The position numbers were made by a program, and so were the translations under genes. A model generated the notes under the pieces. That model searched no databases. It worked only from the letters and a program-made list of their open reading frames with translations, and was not told the DNA's origin. DNA of 64,000 nucleotides from Candidatus Parcubacteria bacterium. GTDB lineage: Bacteria; Patescibacteriota; Patescibacteriia; PEXW01. The stretch is from positions 1 through 64,000 of the forward strand of contig QZJU01000015.1 of the NCBI GenBank assembly GCA_003597955.1, given 5' to 3'. Shown piece by piece: positions 57,857 through 64,000 of the stretch; position 1 is the first letter of the stretch, and each line of letters begins with the position of its first letter.

Positions 57857-59210
57857 ATTTTTTCGCCAATTCGTAAAATTTAGTGATATCACCAGCACCA
57901 ACGGTTAAAATTATATCGCCTTTTTTTACCAGCTTCTGGGCCAACGCAACGCTTGTTTGCACATCCTCAACAAAATAGGAATCTTTGGCGATACTTTCGA
58001 CCAAATCCAGGCTGGAAATCTGTAAATCGCTTTCGCGACCAGCCACTTGATAAATTTCCGGCAAAACCGTGATGTCGGCCAATTTTAAGACTTGAACGAA
58101 CTCGTTAAAGAAAGTTTTGACGCGGATTTTTTGATGAGGCTGAAATATGCAGATTAGCCTCTGCCCGGGAAAAATATTTCTGGCTGTCTCTAAAGTGGCT
58201 TTTAATTCCGTCGGGTGGTGGGCATAATCGTCAATAACAATTGCGCCTTGCCATTCACCCTTGCGTTCAAACCTTCGCCAGGCGCCTGGGAATTCTTTAA
58301 GGCCCTGCTTGGCAGACTCAAAATCCAAACCTAATGCTTTAGCCAGAGCCAAGGCCGCCAGGGCATTCATAACATTGTGCTGACCGTAAATTTGGGTTTT
58401 TACCTCGCCTTGATACAAACCCTTAACTTGAAAAGTCGTGCCCAACGAATTTGAAACGATATTCAAAGAAAAAATATCGGCTTGGTTTAAGCCAAAACTA
58501 AAAATGTTCGCTTTAGATGATTTTTTTAAATTCTGAAAATACTTATCTTCGGCATTTAAAATTAAATTGCCGTCTGAAGGGATCTGGCTGGCAAATTCCT
58601 TAAAGGCCTCAAGAACGGCAAATTCATCCTTGTAAACATCTAAATGATCCAGCTCGACATTCAAGACTGCCGCATTTTTTGGACGATAAGCTAAAAATGC
58701 CTTTTTATATTCATCCGCCTCGACTAAAAAATCTTCGCCTTGGCCAAATCTCTCATTGGAATCGTCGAAAATCGGCAAGCGCGTTCCCACAATGACACTG
58801 GGATCATGCTGCGCCGCCAGAAGCATATATGCCAGCATGCCTGTGGTGGTGGATTTGCCGTGGGTGCCAGCTATGGCGATGCCGCTCTTCTTTTCCATTA
58901 GTTCGCCGATCGCCTGCGGATAAGAAATGCATTTTAGGTGCTTAGCTTTAGCTTCAACTAATTCAGGATTTTCCAAGCCAATTGCATTGTTATAAACCAC
59001 CAAATCGCAAGTCTTAGGTAAATTTTCTTTTCGGTGCTCACCGAAAAAAACCTTGGCGCCATTTTCAACCAGCCGAGCGGAAACTTTTTGCTCAGTCAGA
59101 TCACTGCCAGAAACTTTCTTTTGGTTTTCCAAAGCCCATTTGGCAATGGCTGAAATTCCAATCCCTGAAATTCCAATAAAGTGTATGGAATGGGCCTTTG
59201 CAAGCGTCAT
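57855..59210 (-). CDS. murC: UDP-N-acetylmuramate--L-alanine ligase
   Basis: 451 residues. Mur ligase landmarks are HFIGISGIGISAIAKWAL, GTHGKSTTTGMLAYM (P-loop), VEADEYKKAFL, LNVELDHLDVY, GQHNVMNALAALALAKALG and DDYAHHPTELKATL. It joins L-alanine to UDP-MurNAc. The following editing factor and MurD are encoded as one fused protein two genes upstream. The ATG overlaps murG by four bases. Confidence 0.96.
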   Translation of the reverse strand: MTLAKAHSIHFIGISGIGISAIAKWALENQKKVSGSDLTEQKVSARLVENGAKVFFGEHRKENLPKTCDLVVYNNAIGLENPELVEAKAKHLKCISYPQAIGELMEKKSGIAIAGTHGKSTTTGMLAYMLLAAQHDPSVIVGTRLPIFDDSNERFGQGEDFLVEADEYKKAFLAYRPKNAAVLNVELDHLDVYKDEFAVLEAFKEFASQIPSDGNLILNAEDKYFQNLKKSSKANIFSFGLNQADIFSLNIVSNSLGTTFQVKGLYQGEVKTQIYGQHNVMNALAALALAKALGLDFESAKQGLKEFPGAWRRFERKGEWQGAIVIDDYAHHPTELKATLETARNIFPGQRLICIFQPHQKIRVKTFFNEFVQVLKLADITVLPEIYQVAGRESDLQISSLDLVESIAKDSYFVEDVQTSVALAQKLVKKGDIILTVGAGDITKFYELAKK

Positions 59211-60259
59211 ATTTTTGAAAGTATATATTCGGCGATTTTTTGACTGCCGTTGAATTTCCAGAGCCCCTGCAATTTCTGGCTTAATTTTTCTAATTTTGAT
59301 CGGTCTAGCAAGTAAGCGTTAAGTATTTCCGAAAAAAAGTCTGGAGTCAAACTGGCTTGGGTTAAAACCAAAGCGCCATGACTGCTTAAAAATTCCGCAT
59401 TTCTTTCCTGGTGAGAATTAGGCAAAGGCACGATTATGACTGGTTTTTTTAAAGCCAGAATTTCCGCTAAGGCATTGCTGCCGGCGCGGCTGATCACCAA
59501 ATCGGCGGCAGCTAAAAGATCTGGAAAATCCCGGTTAATAAAGGGTATGGCTACATAGCCTGATCGATTCGGGCTCGGGTTAATTTTACCCTGTCCAGTC
59601 AAGTGCAGTATTTGAATTCTTGGGGAAACTTTTGGCAAGGCTTCCAGCAAAGCTTTATTCAAGGCTAAAGCCCCAGAGCTTCCGCCGACCAAAAGCAGTA
59701 CTGGCAGGGCTGGGTTTAATTTGTATTTTTCCAGAACTTTAACTTTTTGCCCGGAAAATAAGTCTTGGCGCAAAGCAAAACCCAGAATTTCTGCCCCGCC
59801 CGGGACGGCTTTGGCGCTTATTTCGGAAGCCGCGACTTTGTAGTTCGCTCGACGGCAGATTAAGCGGTTCGCTAAGCCCAACTCAACATCCTGCTGATAC
59901 ATAAAAACCGGAATACCCAGCCTTTTCGCCGCCCAAACCACTGGAACGGCTACAAAACTGCCAGCGGTTAAAATTAAATTCGGCCTTAGCTGACGCAATT
60001 TAATGGAAGCAACAATAAAGCCAAAAAGAATCTTGAAAACATCCGTCACATTCCAAAAGGAAAAATAACGCCGAAATTTGCCGGCCGGAATGGTTTTATA
60101 GCTTATTCCCGCTTCGGTCACAAACTGCTTTTCCAAATTTTTTGCCAAGCCCCAAAATTCAAAAATAATTCCTGGTTTTCGCGAAGAAATTTCTTGGGCA
60201 ATGGCAAGCAAGGGGCTAATCGAACCAAGAGTGCCGCCACCGACGAGTAGAATCTTCAT
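59207..60259 (-). CDS. murG: UDP-GlcNAc:lipid I N-acetylglucosaminyltransferase MurG
   Basis: 350 residues, GT-B fold. N-terminal GGGTLGSISPLLAIAQE is the usual glycine-rich start. LTAGSFVAVPVVWAAKRLGI, the LLLVGGSSGALALNKALL segment and SRAGSNALAEILALKKPVI (donor site) follow. It makes lipid II at the inner membrane face. It overlaps both neighbours by four bases, giving tight coupling with ftsW and murC. Confidence 0.95.
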   Translation of the reverse strand: MKILLVGGGTLGSISPLLAIAQEISSRKPGIIFEFWGLAKNLEKQFVTEAGISYKTIPAGKFRRYFSFWNVTDVFKILFGFIVASIKLRQLRPNLILTAGSFVAVPVVWAAKRLGIPVFMYQQDVELGLANRLICRRANYKVAASEISAKAVPGGAEILGFALRQDLFSGQKVKVLEKYKLNPALPVLLLVGGSSGALALNKALLEALPKVSPRIQILHLTGQGKINPSPNRSGYVAIPFINRDFPDLLAAADLVISRAGSNALAEILALKKPVIIVPLPNSHQERNAEFLSSHGALVLTQASLTPDFFSEILNAYLLDRSKLEKLSQKLQGLWKFNGSQKIAEYILSKI

Positions 60260-61353
60260 GAGCGCAATTGTTTAGTGACATTAAGAAACACGCCAACAGC
60301 CGCCAAGGAAATTATCAGGGCTGTTCCCCCATTGGAAACAAAAGGCAGCGGCACGCCGGTTAAGGGCAAGAGGGCGGTTAAAGCGCCGATGTTAATAAAC
60401 GCCTGAAGGGTAATCCAAGAAATTGTCCCGATGATAATCAGCCTGCCGCTTTCATCCGTAGTTTGCCTAGCCAACTGCCGACCGCGTATGAAAATCGCCA
60501 CATACATGGCCACGATGCCTAAAACCACGATAAAGCCCAGCTCCTCGGCGGCAATGGCAAAAATTGAATCGCCTGAAGCTTCAGGTAAATAATTGAATTT
60601 TTGTATGGACTTGCCCAGGCCCCGACCGAAAATTCCTCCCGAACCAATGGCCAACAGTGACTGATTTATGTGGTAGCCCGTGCCTTGCGTGTCAGCGTCC
60701 GGATTCAAAAAAATCGTCAAACGCGAGGTGCGGTAAGGTTCGAGTTTAACCATTAAAGCCAGGGCGACAACCGCACCGAGCAAAAGCATAAGCAAATGTC
60801 TTTTCGGCGCACCTGAGGAAAAATACATTATCGTACTGGTCAAAAAGATGATTATGGTCGTGCCTAAATCCGATTGCAGCATCAGGATTAAACCAGCAAA
60901 GGCCAAAATGCCTGTAAAAGGCAATAAAGTTTTTCGAACGTCCTGCCAATCGTTTCTAATTTTTGGCAACCAGCTACTTAAATAAATCAACATGGCGAAT
61001 TTTAAAAATTCCGAAGGTTGAAAAAACAAACCCCCGACATTAATCCACCGATGAGCACCCAGCAATTCTGATCCGACTCCGGGAATAAACGGGATGAACT
61101 GGAGAATGAAAGCTAAAACAAAAATCCAAACTGAAAGTTTGCAAAAAAAATGGTAATCAACTCGAATTATTAGGAAAACAAAAAAAATCCCGATCAACAA
61201 AGAAAGCAATTGCTTCTTTAAATACCCATTGGGGTCGCCCAAACTTTGAAAGGCTTCCACGCTGCTGGCTGAAGATAAAATAATAATGCCCAAGATGCAT
61301 AAACCCAAAACTAGAGCGGAAAAAATGGAATCTGGTCGGCGAAATGCGATCAT
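60256..61353 (-). CDS. ftsW: SEDS peptidoglycan polymerase FtsW
   Basis: 365 residues with about ten transmembrane helices. SEDS landmarks include LGAHRWINVGGLFFQPSEFLK, LMLQSDLGTTIIIF, NYLPEASGDSIFAIAAEELG (with the essential Asp of the large loop) and LPFVSNGGTALI. It polymerises lipid II into glycan strands during division. Sequence alone does not fully separate FtsW from RodA; the dcw-type context supports FtsW. No RodA copy lies near pbp2 in this window. Confidence 0.92.
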   Translation of the reverse strand: MIAFRRPDSIFSALVLGLCILGIIILSSASSVEAFQSLGDPNGYLKKQLLSLLIGIFFVFLIIRVDYHFFCKLSVWIFVLAFILQFIPFIPGVGSELLGAHRWINVGGLFFQPSEFLKFAMLIYLSSWLPKIRNDWQDVRKTLLPFTGILAFAGLILMLQSDLGTTIIIFLTSTIMYFSSGAPKRHLLMLLLGAVVALALMVKLEPYRTSRLTIFLNPDADTQGTGYHINQSLLAIGSGGIFGRGLGKSIQKFNYLPEASGDSIFAIAAEELGFIVVLGIVAMYVAIFIRGRQLARQTTDESGRLIIIGTISWITLQAFINIGALTALLPLTGVPLPFVSNGGTALIISLAAVGVFLNVTKQLRS

Positions 61354-63425
61354 CTGATCTTTTTTACGGCTTGTAGAAATTTTTCTCCCCGGTCAAATTC
61401 ATTCTTGAACAAACCAAAACTGGCTGCGCCGGGATTTAAAATTATCCTGTCTTTCGGTTTTGAAAACTGCCAGGCAAGCTTCACAGCTTCAGGCATTGAA
61501 TTTGCCCGCTTTTTGGTGATTTTTAAAAGTGGCCAAATTCGGTTCGAAGCAGTTCCGGGTAACACGACTGCCAGGCGAGCGAACTGATTAAGCTTTTTGG
61601 CAAACAAGCGGAAATCCAAACCCTTATTTTCGCCTCCGCAGATAACCAAGCTGCCTTTGGGTAAACTTTCCAGAGCCGAAATTGCAGCAAAAGGGTTTGT
61701 GGCTGTAGTGTTGTTTATAAAAGTCCGACTTTTGTAAACTCGTATTCGTTCAAATCTTTCCGGCGCGCCCTTGAAAGTCCGCAAGCCTTTCCGAATATTT
61801 GATATACTTACGCCAAGCAAACGCGCGGCCAAAGCAACATTTATGGCGTTGCGCATTGAAGCTTTGTCTTTAAGTTTTAACCTATTAACCGAAATTATCT
61901 TTTCCGGCTTTTTCGAAATTTTTAGGAACAAATTTCCAGACCCAATCCAAGCCGATGCATTGGGTTTATAATTAAAGCTGGTCCAAAAAATTCGGGCCTT
62001 CAAGTTCTGTATGGAAAATTTGGGTTTACCGTTATCGCTTGGCAGAATGACAAAATCAGATTTATCTTGGCCGGAAAAAACTTTAAATTTGGCTCTTTGG
62101 TAAGACGCCATTGTCTTATGCCGGTTTAAATGGTCAGGATATAAATTTGTGAGAATAGCCAACTTGGGCTTTAAAGGCAGGGTCAAATCCTCCAATTGAA
62201 AAGATGAGGTTTCTAAAACGACAGGCGTTTGACCGTCGAATGCCGACCTTTGCAGAAGTGGCGAGCTTTTTAGATTTCCGGCAGTCACGACTCGGCCCTG
62301 GCTGCTTAACATCCTGGCTAACCACAAGGCTGTAGTGGTCTTGCCTTTGGTTCCAGTAATTGCGATTATGGGATTTTTTGTCCTCGCGCGGAAAATCGAT
62401 AAATCACTAGTGATGAAAACTTTGGACCTTTTTAGCTCATTCAAAACCGGATTTTTTGAATTTAATCCTGGATTTTTAATGACCAAATCAAATTTTGTTT
62501 TTTCGACAAATTTTTTAACTGCTGGACCAAATGCATATTTGATTGGAAACTTGTGCAAATTTTTAACGACGATTTCGAAAAATTCGGCGGGTTTATCGTC
62601 CGCCACATAAACCTCGGCCGACTGTTGGGCGGCATAAAGCGCGCAAGCTTCCCCGCCGCCTTGAATGCCTAGGCCGTAGACTAAAACTTTTTTTCCGGCC
62701 AGATCATAAATTGAACGCTGTCGGCCGATAAAACTTAAGGCGTTCAATTTCACCTTCCCACCGGAACGCCGGGCTGAGGGCAGGCGTAAATCCTCTTTCG
62801 TGCAAATTTTTGAAACTTCCAGATTGCCTTTTAAAATTCCAGCCTGCAAAAATTTTTTTGCGACAGCGGCTTTCAAGTCAAAATAAAATTTTCCCCGAAT
62901 CCACATGGATTTAAAGCCCAACCGCTCTTCCAAAATTCTAGCGTGATTGCGATCTTGAAAGTCATAACATTTACCACAAATTGAAGGGCCAAGCCAAACC
63001 CTTAAGTCTTTTAATTTGACTTCTTGTTTTCTTAATTTTCTCAAAGCTTCTTCCATAATTCCGCTGACCGCACTGCGCCAACCAATATGCAGCGCTCCGA
63101 CCCAGCCCGTCACCGGATCGTAAAGTACGGCCGGAATGCAATCAGCAGTTTGAATACCTATATATTTTTCAGTCTGTTTAGTCAATAAGCCGTCGGTTTT
63201 CAAAAAAATTTTAGGTTTCAAAAATGACACATGCTTTTTATTACCTTGCTCGCCAACCACTTTCACCCGACGGCCATGGACCTGCTGCCCCAAAAATAAT
63301 TCCGCATTCTTCAGGTCAAACGCCCCTTGGGCTTTTTCCCTAGCCCCCGGACCTAAGGTTCCATGCACCAACTCTGGAAACTTTTTCAATTTTTCCGACT
63401 GAAAAACCGGCATATGTTCAAGCAT
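61350..63425 (-). CDS. murD: Fusion of peptidoglycan editing factor PgeF with MurD
   Basis: 691 residues. About 1-236 is a PgeF/YfiH (laccase-domain) protein with its metal and catalytic residues kept: QQVHG (His50), TADCIPAV (Cys96) and HIGWRS (His113). About 238-691 is MurD, starting KVLVYGLGIQGGGEA, with the P-loop ITGTKGKTTTALWL (about 355-368), an EVTSFQ-like LETSSFQL and DHLNRHKT. E. coli YfiH (PgeF) removes wrongly made UDP-MurNAc-L-Ser; MurD then adds D-Glu to UDP-MurNAc-L-Ala. One protein would therefore edit and extend the MurC product. There is no internal stop or frameshift. Confidence 0.93.
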   Translation of the reverse strand: MLEHMPVFQSEKLKKFPELVHGTLGPGAREKAQGAFDLKNAELFLGQQVHGRRVKVVGEQGNKKHVSFLKPKIFLKTDGLLTKQTEKYIGIQTADCIPAVLYDPVTGWVGALHIGWRSAVSGIMEEALRKLRKQEVKLKDLRVWLGPSICGKCYDFQDRNHARILEERLGFKSMWIRGKFYFDLKAAVAKKFLQAGILKGNLEVSKICTKEDLRLPSARRSGGKVKLNALSFIGRQRSIYDLAGKKVLVYGLGIQGGGEACALYAAQQSAEVYVADDKPAEFFEIVVKNLHKFPIKYAFGPAVKKFVEKTKFDLVIKNPGLNSKNPVLNELKRSKVFITSDLSIFRARTKNPIIAITGTKGKTTTALWLARMLSSQGRVVTAGNLKSSPLLQRSAFDGQTPVVLETSSFQLEDLTLPLKPKLAILTNLYPDHLNRHKTMASYQRAKFKVFSGQDKSDFVILPSDNGKPKFSIQNLKARIFWTSFNYKPNASAWIGSGNLFLKISKKPEKIISVNRLKLKDKASMRNAINVALAARLLGVSISNIRKGLRTFKGAPERFERIRVYKSRTFINNTTATNPFAAISALESLPKGSLVICGGENKGLDFRLFAKKLNQFARLAVVLPGTASNRIWPLLKITKKRANSMPEAVKLAWQFSKPKDRIILNPGAASFGLFKNEFDRGEKFLQAVKKIR

Positions 63426-63461
63426 ACCACGCCTTTTCGCTCTTGAAAAAACCTTTGATAA

Positions 63462-64000
63462 TTAGGACTTGTCCACCAAAAAAATCACCAAACCGATGAT
63501 CGCTGTTACCGCAGCGATGACCCAAAAACGCATAACAATTTTAGACTCCGACCAACCCATCGCTTCTAAGTGATGATGAATTGGTGCTGACAAAAAAAGT
63601 TTTTTGCCAAAAAATTTCTTGGAAATCAGTTGGACTATCACGCTTAAAGATTCCATGACGAACAGCAAACCGATCACCGGTAAAAGCAAAGCTTGATTAG
63701 TAAGCATTGCCACAATGCCCAAAGTCACACCCAAAGATATTGAGCCGGTGTCGCCCATAAAAAACCTGGCTGGCGGGATGTTAAACCATAAAAAAGCCAA
63801 TAAGGCCCCGCCGATTACGCCACACAGCGCTGCTAGCTCATATCTTTGCTGGGCGAAAGCAATGGCGCCGAACGCCCCAAAAGCGGCTAACAACGTACCG
63901 CCTGACAAACCGTCCAGTCCGTCAATTTCGTTCACAGAAAAGGCGGTCGAAACAATAATAAAAATAAACAGCGGAATGTACCACCAACCAAATTCAAAGT
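63462..64000 (-). CDS. mraY: Phospho-N-acetylmuramoyl-pentapeptide transferase MraY (partial)
   Basis: The 3' part of the gene; the frame stays open to the window edge (VSTAFSVNEIDGLDGLSGG), so the N-terminus lies beyond it. About 179 residues are seen. Landmarks: NEIDGLDGLSGG (catalytic Asp region), FMGDTGSISLG (Mg site) and APIHHHLEAMGW, then the last helices. MraY makes lipid I from UDP-MurNAc-pentapeptide and undecaprenyl phosphate in the membrane. It is followed 36 bases later by the PgeF-MurD fusion. Family members are about 320-360 residues. Confidence 0.93.
   Translation of the reverse strand, partial: FEFGWWYIPLFIFIIVSTAFSVNEIDGLDGLSGGTLLAAFGAFGAIAFAQQRYELAALCGVIGGALLAFLWFNIPPARFFMGDTGSISLGVTLGIVAMLTNQALLLPVIGLLFVMESLSVIVQLISKKFFGKKLFLSAPIHHHLEAMGWSESKIVMRFWVIAAVTAIIGLVIFLVDKS

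Noticed and set aside
1-64000. tRNA, rRNA, tmRNA, RNase P or riboswitch genes
   Set aside because: No T-loop pattern with a matching acceptor stem and no conserved RNA cores were seen by eye; a covariance scan was not possible.

Overview
The window looks like a chromosomal segment of a Candidate Phyla Radiation bacterium (Patescibacteria, Parcubacteria-like). The evidence is the very compact layout with many 4-base ATGA overlaps, a DUF4012 protein, an Asn-rich secreted protein, short versions of housekeeping enzymes (a 411-residue ProS, a 580-residue PriA-like protein without ATPase motifs), and CPR-style envelope genes. TGA is used as a stop codon, so this is not a Gracilibacteria/SR1-type code. 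The class is not resolved. I saw no rRNA, tRNA, CRISPR array, intact transposase or prophage.

Layout. 0-3.8 kb is a patchwork of small accessory genes (OmdA-like, alpha/beta hydrolase, two unknown genes on the minus strand, a DUF1801 remnant, a VOC protein, a zincin). 3.8-12.1 kb is a surface-glycan operon: GT2, O-antigen-ligase-like membrane protein, two more GT2, DUF4012, a first MreB and a GT4 enzyme. 12.2-21.4 kb holds holB, a propeller lipoprotein, frr, rseP, proS, then mreB-mreC-mreD-pbp2. 21.4-26.6 kb has greA, lysS, an HD protein, serS, an FtsQ-like protein and a small membrane protein. 26.7-39.6 kb is mixed in strand: an EnvC-like M23 hydrolase, gltX, a WecG/TagA enzyme, a secreted repeat protein, a LigB-fold protein, an ABC exporter, a degenerate priA, def-fmt, a cyclophilin, an FMN reductase and an Asn-rich surface protein. 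39.6-64 kb is almost all minus strand: mnmA, a YbhN-DUF2079 fusion, a DPM-like GT2, a coupling-protein-like ATPase and its partner, a sigma-region-4/HARE-HTH regulator, secF-secD, a propeller-L,D-transpeptidase, secA, hpf, murB, a biotinyl-fold membrane protein (plus strand), murC, murG, ftsW, a PgeF-MurD fusion and the 3' part of mraY.

How the genes work together. Most of the window serves the cell envelope: peptidoglycan precursor synthesis (mraY, murB/C/D/G), polymerisation and shape (ftsW, pbp2, mreBCD), remodelling (M23 hydrolase, L,D-transpeptidase), export (SecADF, RseP) and surface glycans. The rest is translation (lysS, serS, proS, gltX, frr, def, fmt, mnmA, hpf).

Most notable: (1) SecD carries an inserted parvulin-like domain that appears circularly permuted; (2) the peptidoglycan-editing factor PgeF is fused to MurD; (3) a membrane-anchored BCCP-like domain keeps a lysine at the biotinyl position and lies antisense inside the mur cluster; (4) a short inverted-repeat element whose ends carry outward TTGACA boxes appears to provide the promoters of def and of a two-gene unknown operon; (5) many promoters place the start codon at or within a few bases of the predicted transcription start, implying leaderless translation; (6) the plus-to-minus strand switch together with a dif-like 14-6-14 inverted repeat at 26.6 kb suggests the replication terminus. 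Function and regulation statements come from sequence reading and family knowledge; none was tested by a search.
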